Shown: positions 44,548-53,941 of the stretch, piece by piece
How positions within the stretch are numbered: position 1 is the stretch's first letter
Layout of the letters: each line of letters starts with the position of its first letter
NCBI GenBank assembly: GCA_964650885.1
Contig: CAZYXG010000005.1
Location: 21,850 to 85,849 of the forward strand
Length of the DNA stretch: 64,000 nt
DNA from: JAPLFM01 sp964650885
GTDB lineage: Bacteria > Bacteroidota > Ignavibacteria > Kapaibacteriales > UBA2268
Direction of reading: 5' to 3'
Translations under genes and position numbers: made by a program
Notes under the pieces: model-generated
Told to the model about the DNA's origin: nothing
The model's database searches: none
The model's input: only the letters and a program-made list of their open reading frames with translations

Positions 44548-45306
44548 ATGTCAAATTTTAAAAAAGCTTGTATAACCCTTGCTGCTGGTCAGGGCAAAAG
44601 AATGGGAAACCCAGAAACGCCTAAAGTTTTGGCTACTTTGCATTCAAAACCATTATTGACTTATGTATTTGATGTACTCTTACAATTGGATTTTGATTTA
44701 AATGTTACAATAACTGGCTTTAAGAAAGAAATAGTTGATAAGTTTGTTCAAGATTTTGACTTGCCAAATAATCATATTGTTCATCAATTGGAACAATTGG
44801 GTACAGGTCACGCCGTAAACCAAGCAAGAGAACATTTTAAAAATGAAGATTTTGACGTTTTAATTCTTTGTGGCGATGTTCCATTGCTTCAAAAACATAC
44901 TATATTAGAATTATTCAAAGCTCATTATAAAAACGACTGCGATTTATCTGTACTTTCTGCAATGACTGAAGCTCCGCAAGGTTATGGCAGAATTATTAGA
45001 GATGACAATGGTATGTTTTTAGCAATTAAAGAAGAAAAAGATGCGAATATTGCTCAAAGAGCAATTAAAGAAGTCAATAGTGGAATTTACATTGTGAAAA
45101 GTAAAATGCTATTCGAAGCACTTTCAATTGTCGGAAATAGCAATGCTCAAGGCGAATATTATCTGACTGATGTAGTTGGAATATTGGCAAACCAAAATAA
45201 AATTGTAGAAGCTTTCACTTTGGTTAGCTTTGAAGAGCTTCAGGGAATTAATACTCAGGAAGATTTGGAAAGAGCTGGCAAATACTTAACAATGATTGGT
45301 AAATGA
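44548..45306 (+). CDS. GlmU-type uridylyltransferase domain protein (no acetyltransferase domain)
   Basis: The 252-residue protein matches the N-terminal half of GlmU: LAAGQGKRMG at residues 11-20, PKVL, QLGTGHAVNQA, LCGDVPLL, GYGRIIRD and EVNSGIY. It likely forms UDP-GlcNAc or another UDP-sugar from the sugar-1-phosphate. The left-handed beta-helix acetyltransferase domain of bifunctional GlmU is entirely missing. A separate acetyltransferase would be needed for UDP-GlcNAc synthesis. The stop overlaps the next start by 4 bases (ATGA). Confidence 0.85.
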   Translation: MSNFKKACITLAAGQGKRMGNPETPKVLATLHSKPLLTYVFDVLLQLDFDLNVTITGFKKEIVDKFVQDFDLPNNHIVHQLEQLGTGHAVNQAREHFKNEDFDVLILCGDVPLLQKHTILELFKAHYKNDCDLSVLSAMTEAPQGYGRIIRDDNGMFLAIKEEKDANIAQRAIKEVNSGIYIVKSKMLFEALSIVGNSNAQGEYYLTDVVGILANQNKIVEAFTLVSFEELQGINTQEDLERAGKYLTMIGK

Positions 45307-45710
45307 TTCAAAACATAAACCATATTGGAATAGCTGTAAAAGATTTAGATGCTTCTATTGAATTATTCTCTAAAATATTTAATACAGATAAGTTTCATAG
45401 AGAAACTGTAGAAGAGCAAATGGTGGCGATTGCATCTTTCAAAGTTGGAAATGTTATTTTAGAACTAACAGCTCCCACAAGTGAAGAGTCAACCATTCAT
45501 AAGTTTATTGAAAAGCGTGGCGAAGGGATTCACCATATTGCTTTTGCTAGCGATTCTATAGAGGAAGATTTGGCAAGATTAAAAATAGATAATGTAAATT
45601 TAATTAATGATACTCCTATAAATGGAGCTCACGATATGCTAATTGCATTTCTGCATCCAAAATCTACAAATGGCGTATTGATGGAACTTTGTCAACCAAA
45701 AATTGATTAA
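45303..45710 (+). CDS. mce: Methylmalonyl-CoA epimerase
   Basis: This vicinal-oxygen-chelate protein of 135 residues interconverts (2R)- and (2S)-methylmalonyl-CoA in propionyl-CoA metabolism. Metal-site patterns are present: NHIGIAV with H7, the GEGIHHIAFA motif, and the terminal LMELCQP with the Glu ligand. These match the family well. The mutase genes are not in the window. It overlaps the uridylyltransferase gene by 4 bases and precedes the DUF3052-like gene by 2. Confidence 0.9.
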   Translation: MIQNINHIGIAVKDLDASIELFSKIFNTDKFHRETVEEQMVAIASFKVGNVILELTAPTSEESTIHKFIEKRGEGIHHIAFASDSIEEDLARLKIDNVNLINDTPINGAHDMLIAFLHPKSTNGVLMELCQPKID

Positions 45711-45712
45711 AT

Positions 45713-46156
45713 TTGGCAAAGTCGGATAATATACCCTACATTTCTCAATCTAGTTTGAAACAAAAGCTAGGTTTTAAAGTAGATATGAATGTAGCGACTT
45801 GGAATTTGCCATCACATTATAATGAGATTACTGAAAATATTCTAATTGAATGTGTTCAATTTGACTTAGAAAATAAAATTGAAGAAGAGAGTTTGGATTT
45901 AGTTCATATCTTCGGCACTGATATAGAAGAAATTGCTGAGATATTTTTCAAATCAATATACCTTATGAAGCCAAAAGGAGCAATTTGGGTTTCTTGGCTG
46001 AAAGGTACAAGTGAATTGAAGAAAGAACTTAATTCTACTATTACAGATAATATTTTAAAAGATGTTATTTATCCATGTGGTTGGATAGCCACAAAAGTTT
46101 GCTCTGTGGATAGCAATTGGAGCGGACTTAAATTTATGTTTAAAAAAGAAAATTGA
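45713..46156 (+). CDS. DUF3052-like protein
   Basis: This 147-residue protein has an N-terminal SLKQKLGFKVDM segment, LVHIFGTD, and the MKPKGAIWVSWLKG motif, reminiscent of DUF3052 proteins (an S-adenosylmethionine-methyltransferase-like fold lacking obvious catalytic residues). The function is unknown. The start is TTG at 45713, only 2 bases after the epimerase stop; gpmA follows after 13 bases. The tight spacing suggests one transcript from panD to the TldD-like gene. Confidence 0.65.
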   Translation: MAKSDNIPYISQSSLKQKLGFKVDMNVATWNLPSHYNEITENILIECVQFDLENKIEEESLDLVHIFGTDIEEIAEIFFKSIYLMKPKGAIWVSWLKGTSELKKELNSTITDNILKDVIYPCGWIATKVCSVDSNWSGLKFMFKKEN

Positions 46157-46169
46157 GATAAAAGGTCGT

Positions 46170-46784
46170 ATGCCAAAATTAGTTTTAGTAAGACACGGAC
46201 AATCGCAATGGAATTTAGAGAATAGATTCACAGGTTGGGTGGATGTGGAACTTTCTCCAGAAGGAGAAAAGGAAGCTCAAAATGCTGGCGAAATGCTGAA
46301 AGGTTATAAATTTGACTGCTTATTTACTTCAAACTTGAAAAGAGCTCAGAATACAGCTAAAATTATTTTAGATGTAATTGGGCAATCTGATTTGAGAACT
46401 ATTAAATCGGAAGCACTCAACGAAAGACATTATGGTGATTTGCAAGGGCTTAATAAAGATGAAATTGGCAAACAATATGGTGCAGAGCAGCTCCATATTT
46501 GGAGAAGAAGCTATGACACTCCACCACCAAATGGCGAATCTTTGAAAGACACTCAAGCTAGGGTTATTCCATACTATGAAAACGAAATAAAACCTTTGCT
46601 TTTAGAAGGCAAAGATATTCTAATTGCTGCACACGGCAATTCACTTCGCTCTTTAATTATGCTTTTGGAAAATGTTTCCAAAGATAAAATTACTGAACTC
46701 AATATCCCAACAGGCATTCCTTATGTCTATGATATGGACAGTGAGTTAAATATAAAAACAAAAAGATATTTGAATGAAAATTAA
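46170..46784 (+). CDS. gpmA: 2,3-bisphosphoglycerate-dependent phosphoglycerate mutase
   Basis: This glycolytic enzyme interconverts 3- and 2-phosphoglycerate through a phosphohistidine. The phosphohistidine motif RHGQSQWN (H9), FTGWVDVELS, LNERHYGDLQG, RRSYDTPPP and AHGNSLR are all present. At 204 residues it is of the shorter 2,3-BPG-dependent type (E. coli 250). The end overlaps the next gene by 11 bases. Confidence 0.95.
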   Translation: MPKLVLVRHGQSQWNLENRFTGWVDVELSPEGEKEAQNAGEMLKGYKFDCLFTSNLKRAQNTAKIILDVIGQSDLRTIKSEALNERHYGDLQGLNKDEIGKQYGAEQLHIWRRSYDTPPPNGESLKDTQARVIPYYENEIKPLLLEGKDILIAAHGNSLRSLIMLLENVSKDKITELNIPTGIPYVYDMDSELNIKTKRYLNEN

Positions 46785-48447
46785 AATCATATTCCTTAGT
46801 CTATTAATCACATTAAATTCTTTTTCGGCAGAGCAAGTTTGGAAATCAGCTGCTAAAAAAGAATTAGACCGCAGTTTTCTTGCATTGCAAAATCAACCAA
46901 TCAAGCCATATTATATTGCTTATGGTTTGACACAAATCAAATCATATAGTATTAGTGCTGCCTTTGGCAACCTAAGAACAAATGATAATGAAACAGAAAG
47001 AATCTTGGATATAGATTTGCGAGTTGGCGATTATAAATTCGACAACACTCATATTATACGAGGTAATCCTTTCGATTTTTCTTCTGGTGCTGGCTTTGCT
47101 AAGTTACCTTTGGACGATGATGAAATGTCGGTTAGGAATGTGATTTGGCAAACAACCGATAGACAATACAAAAGTGCAATTGAAAGATTGGAGAAAGCAC
47201 AAACCAATCAAAAAGTGAAAGTGCAAGAAGAAGATAATTCTGCTGATATGAGCAAGGAAGAGCCAAATAAATACAATGGTACTTTCCCAAAATTGAATTT
47301 GAAAGCAGAAAAATTTGAGCAAATGATTGTCCGCCTTTCTGCCAAATTCAATAAGTATCCTTGGATTTACAATTGCAATGTTAGCTTGAGTGCAGAAGAA
47401 TTAGAAAAGCATTTCATTAACACAGAAAATTCCGATATGAGCTGGGGTGAATGCTTCGCAAGATTATTTGTGATAGCAAATACCAAAGCTGAAGATGGGA
47501 TGACGTTACCACTTTATCTTTCATATTTCTCATTCACAGCTGATGGACTTCCCAGCGAAGAATCAATATCTCGTGATATAGATAATATGATTTCTACTCT
47601 TGATAGCTTGCGTTCAGCTCCGATGATGACTACTTATACTGGACCAGCTATTCTTTCAGGCGAAGCAGCAGGTGTCTTTTTCCACGAAATATTTGGTCAT
47701 AGAGTGGAAGGACATAGAGAAAAAGACCCTAATTCAAGTCAAACATTTAAGCAATCTGTTGGAAAAAAAATCTTACCTGAGTTTATATCTGTTACTTTCG
47801 ACCCAACTAAACGTACACTTGGCGACAAAGAACTTAGCGGAAATTACTTATTCGATGACGAAGGTGTGGCAGGTCAGACAGTTAAAGCAGTGGAAAATGG
47901 TATTTTTAAATCATTTCTTATGAGTCGCTCTCCAATTGAAGGATTCGACAAATCGAACGGACACGGAAGAAAACAAGCTGGTTTCAAATCGGTTTCTCGA
48001 CAGTCTAACCTTATTGTAGAATCTATGGTAACTTTTACAAATGAAGAACTTAGAAAGGGCTTAATTGACGAATGTAAAAAGCAGAATAAAGAATATGGAT
48101 TGTTTTTCAAAACAGTACAAGGTGGCTTCACTTTTACTAGTAGAACAATTCCAAATGCTTTCAATGTTTTGCCACTTGTAGTTTATAAAGTTTTTACAGA
48201 TGGTAGAAGCGATGAATTAGTTCGTGGGGTGGATTTAATCGGAACTCCACTTTCTACATTTGCTAATATCACTATGGCATCTAAAGATTATGGCGTTTTC
48301 AATGGTGTTTGTGGGGCTGAGTCTGGTGGTGTTCCAGTTTCAGCAAGTTCACCAAGTTTGTTGGTTTCAACAATTGAAGTACAGAAAAAGAAAAAATCGC
48401 AAGCTAAACCACCACTGCTAGCATCGCCAATAACTGTTGGCGAATAA
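46774..48447 (+). CDS. Exported TldD/PmbA-family metalloprotease (HExxxH present)
   Basis: The 557-residue protein has an N-terminal signal peptide (about 1-19, IIFLSLLITLNSFSA) and a TldD/PmbA fold. The zinc motif is FFHEIFGHRVEGHR, with H304, E305 and H309, and the C-terminal region (VRGVDLIGTPLSTFANI, GVCGAESGGVPVSASSPSLLV) is typical of TldD. Classical TldD acts in the cytosol on short peptides such as microcin B17 leader fragments. The signal peptide here implies periplasmic or surface action. A charged insertion occupies about residues 145-170. It is linked to a second, motif-less paralogue at 49545. Confidence 0.88.
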   Translation: MKIKIIFLSLLITLNSFSAEQVWKSAAKKELDRSFLALQNQPIKPYYIAYGLTQIKSYSISAAFGNLRTNDNETERILDIDLRVGDYKFDNTHIIRGNPFDFSSGAGFAKLPLDDDEMSVRNVIWQTTDRQYKSAIERLEKAQTNQKVKVQEEDNSADMSKEEPNKYNGTFPKLNLKAEKFEQMIVRLSAKFNKYPWIYNCNVSLSAEELEKHFINTENSDMSWGECFARLFVIANTKAEDGMTLPLYLSYFSFTADGLPSEESISRDIDNMISTLDSLRSAPMMTTYTGPAILSGEAAGVFFHEIFGHRVEGHREKDPNSSQTFKQSVGKKILPEFISVTFDPTKRTLGDKELSGNYLFDDEGVAGQTVKAVENGIFKSFLMSRSPIEGFDKSNGHGRKQAGFKSVSRQSNLIVESMVTFTNEELRKGLIDECKKQNKEYGLFFKTVQGGFTFTSRTIPNAFNVLPLVVYKVFTDGRSDELVRGVDLIGTPLSTFANITMASKDYGVFNGVCGAESGGVPVSASSPSLLVSTIEVQKKKKSQAKPPLLASPITVGE

Positions 48448-48475
48448 TTTTATTTACTTTTTGGCAGATTAATAT

Positions 48476-49027
48476 ATGTTGTATAGTGAACTGCAAAAGT
48501 ATAAAAGTACAGAAGCAATTATTCTAATAATCATTATGAATTTTATTGCTTTTGTTTCGGCAAGTGGAGCATTTTTTCTGTATGCAATAATTAATAAATT
48601 CACAGTGGCAGAAAGAAATGCACACGGAATTTATTTCTTATTTTTCTTTATGTTCTTTTTGTGTGCTGTATTGATAGTCTTTGGCATTAAGCAATATGGA
48701 GCAATACAAATAGATTTTTATGAATCAGAAATTCTTATTCATAAAAAGAAAATATTTGGAAGAATAAGTTTAGTAAAAATTGAAAAAATTGAAATTCAAT
48801 ATTTAGACATTGTTAAGTATTCATCTAATACAATAGATAAATCAGTCGGCAAACACAATGTGCCATTTGAAAAAATTACTTTGAATCCCGAATTTGTTAT
48901 ATTAATTATAGATAAGCAAATGAAAGGATACTTAATTAGCTTAGCAAATGCTAAAAAAATTGACGAGATATTTGCAACAAATTATAGAGATGTATATTCA
49001 TTTAGTCAGAATTTCTTTTATTTATAG
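48476..49027 (+). CDS. Small membrane protein with PH-like C-terminal domain
   Basis: This 183-residue protein has two membrane helices (about 16-38 and 52-74) and then a soluble strand-rich domain with repeating hydrophobic/charged strands (IQIDFYESEILIHKKK, KIEIQYLDIVKY). It resembles bacterial PH-like (bPH) membrane proteins. No specific family is recognised. It sits between two exported TldD-family genes, 28 bases after the first and 15 before its sister membrane gene. Confidence 0.65.
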   Translation: MLYSELQKYKSTEAIILIIIMNFIAFVSASGAFFLYAIINKFTVAERNAHGIYFLFFFMFFLCAVLIVFGIKQYGAIQIDFYESEILIHKKKIFGRISLVKIEKIEIQYLDIVKYSSNTIDKSVGKHNVPFEKITLNPEFVILIIDKQMKGYLISLANAKKIDEIFATNYRDVYSFSQNFFYL

Positions 49028-49042
49028 AGTAAGTAAAAAAGA

Positions 49043-49537
49043 ATGTTATTAGAAGAAGAACAAAAATTTAGACATCCATTATTTTGGATATTGTTATTGG
49101 CTGGGCCATTTTTTGCAGTAATAGCTTTTAGTAATTTGTTTACTAATAATTTCCAATTTTCTTCAAGTTGGATAATTGGATTTGCCGCATTCTCATTAAC
49201 TGCAATTGGTGTGATATGGCTATTCTATTCAATTACTTTAAAAACTATGGTTTACGATAATAGAATAGAAATTACTTTCGCTCCACTTATTAAGAAACCA
49301 AAAGTATATCCTAAAAGTTATATGTCAGAAATTTACATTAGGGAATTTAAACCTATCTTAGAATTTGGTGGATGGGGAATTAGATATAGTATTTTTGGCA
49401 AAGGGCTTTGCTATAACGTAACTGGGACCAAAAAAGGGATACAGATAGTATTTCAAGACGGTCAAAAACTATTAATCAGCACTAGAAAAGCCGAAGAAAT
49501 AGAAGCAATTTTACAACAACATTACAAAGTTGGCTAA
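49043..49537 (+). CDS. Small membrane protein with bPH-like domain
   Basis: The 164-residue protein has two membrane helices (about 11-31 and 42-63) followed by a strand-rich domain. Its EFGGWGIRYSIFGKG-x-YNVTG and QDGQKLLISTRKAEEIEAIL segments resemble bacterial PH-domain proteins of the DUF6141 type. It shares topology with the gene just upstream. It ends 7 bases before the second TldD-like gene, so co-expression is likely. Confidence 0.65.
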   Translation: MLLEEEQKFRHPLFWILLLAGPFFAVIAFSNLFTNNFQFSSSWIIGFAAFSLTAIGVIWLFYSITLKTMVYDNRIEITFAPLIKKPKVYPKSYMSEIYIREFKPILEFGGWGIRYSIFGKGLCYNVTGTKKGIQIVFQDGQKLLISTRKAEEIEAILQQHYKVG

Positions 49538-49544
49538 AACATAA

Positions 49545-51311
49545 ATGAGAAAATTAATTTTAAATAGTTTTGCATTACTCTTTACTTCATTAACATTATT
49601 GTCGCAAACAAAAACAAGCGATGAGTTGCTTTTGAAAGCAATGAAAGATGAGTCTGCCAGATCAATCAAATCACTTAAATTAGAAAATTTAGATGCACCT
49701 TACTTTATTGAGTATGGATTAACTTTTATTGATAGTTACCAAGTTACTGCTTCTTTAGGCAGCTTGCTGGACATTGAAGATAATAAAGTTGCAAATTTGA
49801 CTGCAAACGTTCGAGTTGGCGATTACAATTTCGACAACACTAATTTCTTCGATTTTGGACTTTCCTTTTTTGGCAGTGGCGACGATGAAGAAAGATTCAA
49901 ACGTAGAAATATTCCTTATTATATAGATTACAGTGGGCTTAGAAGAGAGCTTTGGCTTGCTACCGACGCTGCTTATAAGCAGTCGGCTGAGATTTATTCA
50001 AAAAAAATTGCAACAAAAAAGAATAGATTGAATTTAGACACTACACCCGATTTCAGCAAGATAACTAATCCATACAAAGGAATAGTAGCTTCTAACAAAA
50101 TGACTTATGATAGAAGCAAATGCGAAGATTTAGTTCGTAAGATTTCCGCAATTTTCAAAGATTATCCTGAAATTACAAATTCAAAAGTTATAGTGGAAGT
50201 AATTCCCAAAAAATATCTTTACATAAGCACAGAGGGTACTGAATATGTGAAGAGTGAAAACTACATTGGCTTGGAAGTTTATGCTTTCACTCAAGCAAGC
50301 GATGGCTCTCCTGTAGCTGATTTTATTTCTTTTTACCAAGAAAATTATTCAGATTTGCCAAGCCTGGACTCTCTAACAAAAGCTACAAAAGAAATTTGTG
50401 AGAATATTAATAGACAAACAATCACCAAAAAATTAGAAGAATCTTATTCAGGTCCAATTTTGTTTGAAAAGCAAGCTGCTGCACAGTTATTTGCTCAGAT
50501 GTTTGCTAACAACTTAGCCGCTCAGCGTGCTATAATGACCGAAAGTGGCGTGCAAGAAAATGAAAGAGGAAGTGCTTTCCAAAATAAAATTGGAGCAAGA
50601 GTTCTGCCAGAGTTTATAAGTTTGGAAGATAAACCAAGCTTAGTAAACTGGGGTAAAACAAAGCTATTTGGAATTAGCCAGATAGATGACGATGGAATAG
50701 CAAGCCAAGATTTAACTTTGGTAAAAGATGGCTATTTGAAAACATTGCTTTCAAGTAGAATTCCAACAAAAAAAATCAAAACCTCAAACGGGAGGAACAG
50801 ACGTGGTGGCACAATGTACACCAATTTGTTAATCACTTCCAAACCTGAAAAGGAACTTAACGATTATGAATTGAAAAGCAAGCTAATTGAATTAATAAAA
50901 AACCGTGATTTACCTTACGGAATAATAGTTAAGAAAATATTAGATCAAAATATTTTGGCTACTGGAATACTTAATTTAGCAGCAGGCAATATGCAATTTC
51001 CAAGAGCAGTTGGTGCATTCATTCCATCACTTGTCTATAAAGTATATCAAGATGGTAGAGAAGAATTAGTTCGTGGAGTAACAGGAGCTGGCTTCACACC
51101 GCAGACATTCAAAGACATTATTAATGTGAGCAAAAGCAAATACGCACTTAACTTTTTAGCACCCGCTATAATTTCTAGCTTTATTAGTGGCGGAGATAGC
51201 TATGTGAATTCATCAGTAGTCTGCCCAAGCTTTTTAATTGAAGATGGCGAAATAAAAACATTAGATACAGATTTCAAAAAGCCTCCATTTATGGCAAACC
51301 CAATCAAATAA
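49545..51311 (+). CDS. Exported TldD/PmbA-family protein lacking the zinc motif (TldE-like)
   Basis: This 588-residue paralogue of the 46774 gene has a signal peptide (about 1-21) and the same overall layout, including VRVGDYNFDNT near the N-terminus and ELVRGVTGAGFTPQTFKDI near the C-terminus. In place of HEIFGH it has AQMFAN (A317, Q318, N322), so all three metal-site residues are changed. In the known TldD/TldE heterodimer, TldE also lacks the motif and supports the active subunit. A similar partner role is inferred here. Confidence 0.85.
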   Translation: MRKLILNSFALLFTSLTLLSQTKTSDELLLKAMKDESARSIKSLKLENLDAPYFIEYGLTFIDSYQVTASLGSLLDIEDNKVANLTANVRVGDYNFDNTNFFDFGLSFFGSGDDEERFKRRNIPYYIDYSGLRRELWLATDAAYKQSAEIYSKKIATKKNRLNLDTTPDFSKITNPYKGIVASNKMTYDRSKCEDLVRKISAIFKDYPEITNSKVIVEVIPKKYLYISTEGTEYVKSENYIGLEVYAFTQASDGSPVADFISFYQENYSDLPSLDSLTKATKEICENINRQTITKKLEESYSGPILFEKQAAAQLFAQMFANNLAAQRAIMTESGVQENERGSAFQNKIGARVLPEFISLEDKPSLVNWGKTKLFGISQIDDDGIASQDLTLVKDGYLKTLLSSRIPTKKIKTSNGRNRRGGTMYTNLLITSKPEKELNDYELKSKLIELIKNRDLPYGIIVKKILDQNILATGILNLAAGNMQFPRAVGAFIPSLVYKVYQDGREELVRGVTGAGFTPQTFKDIINVSKSKYALNFLAPAIISSFISGGDSYVNSSVVCPSFLIEDGEIKTLDTDFKKPPFMANPIK

Positions 51312-51322
51312 GAAAATCGAAT

Positions 51323-52483
51323 ATGGAAAATGAATTAAGAAACAAAGAGAAGAATGGCTTTTATTATTTCAATATTATTTGGAACAATAAATGGTTCATA
51401 ATTCTTTTCACTTTAATAGTTACAAGCTCAGTTGGGTATTATAGTTTCAAATACTTAAAGAATCAATATAAAGCTACAGTGAATTTAGTGCCTGCTGCCA
51501 ATGCACCTTCCGATTTGGCTGGTGGGGGTAGTGTGATTACATCAGCTTTGAAAGACTTTGGCTTGTCCAAAATGTCTGGTTCTTCTGGCGAAAGCTACGC
51601 TTATACAGTCATACTGGAAAGTAGAACAATCAAAGATACTATAATCAATAGATATAAATTAGCAAAAGAGTATGGATTGCCAGACACTGCTATGACAAAG
51701 ATTCGAATGGCTTTCGATGAAAACAAAGATATATCTTATGAAAAAGATGGCAATTATGTTATTAGCATTTGGCACAGCAATAATAAAATTGCAGCTGAAA
51801 TTGCAAATGAATTAGCAAACCTTTCAAATGATTTAGCACAAAAGTTATTCAAAGAAGAAGCTACTTTGAATTTGAAATATATGGAAGAAAGAGTTTCTTT
51901 GATAGATTCTAATTTAGCATTAGTTAGCTCCAAGCTAGAAAGATTTTCAAAAAGTAAAATGCTCTTTTCACCTACCGATCAAGCTAAGGCAGTTAGTACT
52001 TCATTGGCTGAACTTAAAGCACAAAAATTACTTGCTGAAATGAATTCCGATATTGCTAAATCAAACTACGGTGCAAACGACCCAAATACTATCAAATACA
52101 AGAATTTAGCTAATGAACTTGATAAAACTGTAAAGAAAGCAGAATATGAACCTGGCTTTGCTGGTAATTTTGCAGTCAATAGTGCATCCGAAGTAACTTT
52201 GCAATATTATAGATTATATACTGAGTTTGAAACATACTCAAAAGTAAAAGCTGTATTATTGCCAACTGTAGAAAAATACAGACTTGATTTAACACGAAAT
52301 CAAAAGAATCTTTTTGTTGTGGATAAAGCAATTGTTTCCGAACAAAAAGACAAACCTAAACGGAGCATTATAGTTCTTGGTGCTTTTATTGGCTCAATGG
52401 TGTTTGCTATACTATTAATACTGACAATTTTTACAATTAGACAATTCTTTGTTAATTTTAAAAAGTATAGACAATCTCAGTAA
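51323..52483 (+). CDS. Wzz/GNVR-type polysaccharide chain-length determinant
   Basis: The 386-residue protein has one membrane helix near each end (about 25-45 and 347-370), with a long periplasmic helical region between. The N-terminal Wzz domain starts IIWNNKWFIILF, and a PKRS segment precedes the last helix, as in the usual P-x-x-P/P-x-R motif. Such proteins set the length of O-antigen or capsule chains and co-operate with a Wzy polymerase, which is the likely next gene. It starts 12 bases after the TldE-like gene. No cytoplasmic kinase domain is fused. Confidence 0.85.
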   Translation: MENELRNKEKNGFYYFNIIWNNKWFIILFTLIVTSSVGYYSFKYLKNQYKATVNLVPAANAPSDLAGGGSVITSALKDFGLSKMSGSSGESYAYTVILESRTIKDTIINRYKLAKEYGLPDTAMTKIRMAFDENKDISYEKDGNYVISIWHSNNKIAAEIANELANLSNDLAQKLFKEEATLNLKYMEERVSLIDSNLALVSSKLERFSKSKMLFSPTDQAKAVSTSLAELKAQKLLAEMNSDIAKSNYGANDPNTIKYKNLANELDKTVKKAEYEPGFAGNFAVNSASEVTLQYYRLYTEFETYSKVKAVLLPTVEKYRLDLTRNQKNLFVVDKAIVSEQKDKPKRSIIVLGAFIGSMVFAILLILTIFTIRQFFVNFKKYRQSQ

Positions 52484-52489
52484 ATTAAA

Positions 52490-53941
52490 ATGGATACTCA
52501 AACAATATCTACAAATTTAAGTATTGGCAATATAGGCAAGCTATCTAAAACTATATCAATTTGCTTAATTGTTGTATTCACAGGATTGGTTGTATTTTTA
52601 CAAAGTATTGATTTACTTCTGTTTGCTGGTCTAGTTTTAGTGGTGCTTCCTGCATTGTATTTAATGATTAGCCAACCTAAGTATTGGATTTACTCAGTAC
52701 TTCTTATCTTTCCTTTTTATTCCCAAGATAGTAGTTTTGGTATTTCAACAAGCGATGTACTTATTGGTGTATTTTATTTACTAAGTCTTTTCTTTTGGTT
52801 AATAGAATCAGTGCTAATAAGCAAAAAAAGACTTGTTTTAGACTTGCCAGATTTTCTATTAATAACATTCTTCCTCTTTTCCTTTCTTACTGGAATTTAC
52901 ACAAATGAATCTGAAACCACTTTAATAAATTGGTTTAAAGAGTTTGCAAAACATTCTATAATTCTATTTTATTTTCCAATTAGATTTTATTTTATGAATA
53001 AAGAAGACTGCAAGAAAGTGCTTGTTTTTTTCTTTATAATGATATTTTTCTGCGATTTAATTCAAATAGGTAAATACTATTATTACATGAAATCTAACAT
53101 TGTTTATGCCTATCAGCTTGCCACTAGTGAACGTATAAATCAAATACTTTATACAACTGCAATTCCAGCAGGAATAATATTTATGTTTTATTTAAAAAGT
53201 AATTTTATGAAGTTACTTTTTACTGGAATAATAATGACTACTATTGGAGCTTTAATCTTAACGTTTTCAAGAACGTTCTGGATAATGGTAATATTAGATA
53301 TAATTATAATTCTGTTTTATTTGAACAATAAGAATAGATTGAAGCTTATTATATTTTTAATATTTGGCTCAATAGCTATATTGGGAGTAACTTATTCCTT
53401 ATTTAGCGATAAGTTCGTTTATATGACTAAGTTTATTGAGAAAAGGTTTAGCTCATCGGGCGATGCAGCAAAAGATGTTTCACTTAAAGCTCGATTTGTG
53501 GAATGGCAAGAAGTTGGAGAACAAATTGCCGATTACCCATTAGGCGGGCAAGGCTACGCAAAAACTATACAGTTTAAAACACCGATAGATCTATACGTGA
53601 ACCGTACTGGAAACATACACAATGGTTTCTTATTCTTAATTTTTCGTTTTGGGTATCCATTAGCCATAATGTACAGTTTTCTGTTTATCTATGGATTAAC
53701 AACTAGTTTTTATTTGACTTTCAAATTCAATGATGATTTCTATAAACCTTTATCAATTGGTACTTTTCTGGCATACTTTAGTATGATTCTGACAAATTAT
53801 ACAAGTGCACAGTTTTTCTACCGAGATAGTTTCTTCGTTACAGCATTTTTGCTCTTTAGTTCGTCTGTATGTCATATAGAGTATCAGAGATTAAAAAACA
53901 ATAAAACACTAATTACAGATGTTAAAGAGTTAAATGGCTAA
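52490..53941 (+). CDS. O-antigen ligase/Wzy-like polymerase
   Basis: The 483-residue protein has about 11-12 hydrophobic helices. A larger periplasmic loop near residues 330-380 holds the WQEVGEQIADYPLGGQGY and GNIHNGFLFLIFRFG segments, where the catalytic His of the Wzy/WaaL family normally lies (N-G/H-N pattern). I infer polymerisation or ligation of lipid-linked oligosaccharides. It overlaps mrdA by 8 bases and follows the wzz-like gene by 6. Confidence 0.8.
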   Translation: MDTQTISTNLSIGNIGKLSKTISICLIVVFTGLVVFLQSIDLLLFAGLVLVVLPALYLMISQPKYWIYSVLLIFPFYSQDSSFGISTSDVLIGVFYLLSLFFWLIESVLISKKRLVLDLPDFLLITFFLFSFLTGIYTNESETTLINWFKEFAKHSIILFYFPIRFYFMNKEDCKKVLVFFFIMIFFCDLIQIGKYYYYMKSNIVYAYQLATSERINQILYTTAIPAGIIFMFYLKSNFMKLLFTGIIMTTIGALILTFSRTFWIMVILDIIIILFYLNNKNRLKLIIFLIFGSIAILGVTYSLFSDKFVYMTKFIEKRFSSSGDAAKDVSLKARFVEWQEVGEQIADYPLGGQGYAKTIQFKTPIDLYVNRTGNIHNGFLFLIFRFGYPLAIMYSFLFIYGLTTSFYLTFKFNDDFYKPLSIGTFLAYFSMILTNYTSAQFFYRDSFFVTAFLLFSSSVCHIEYQRLKNNKTLITDVKELNG

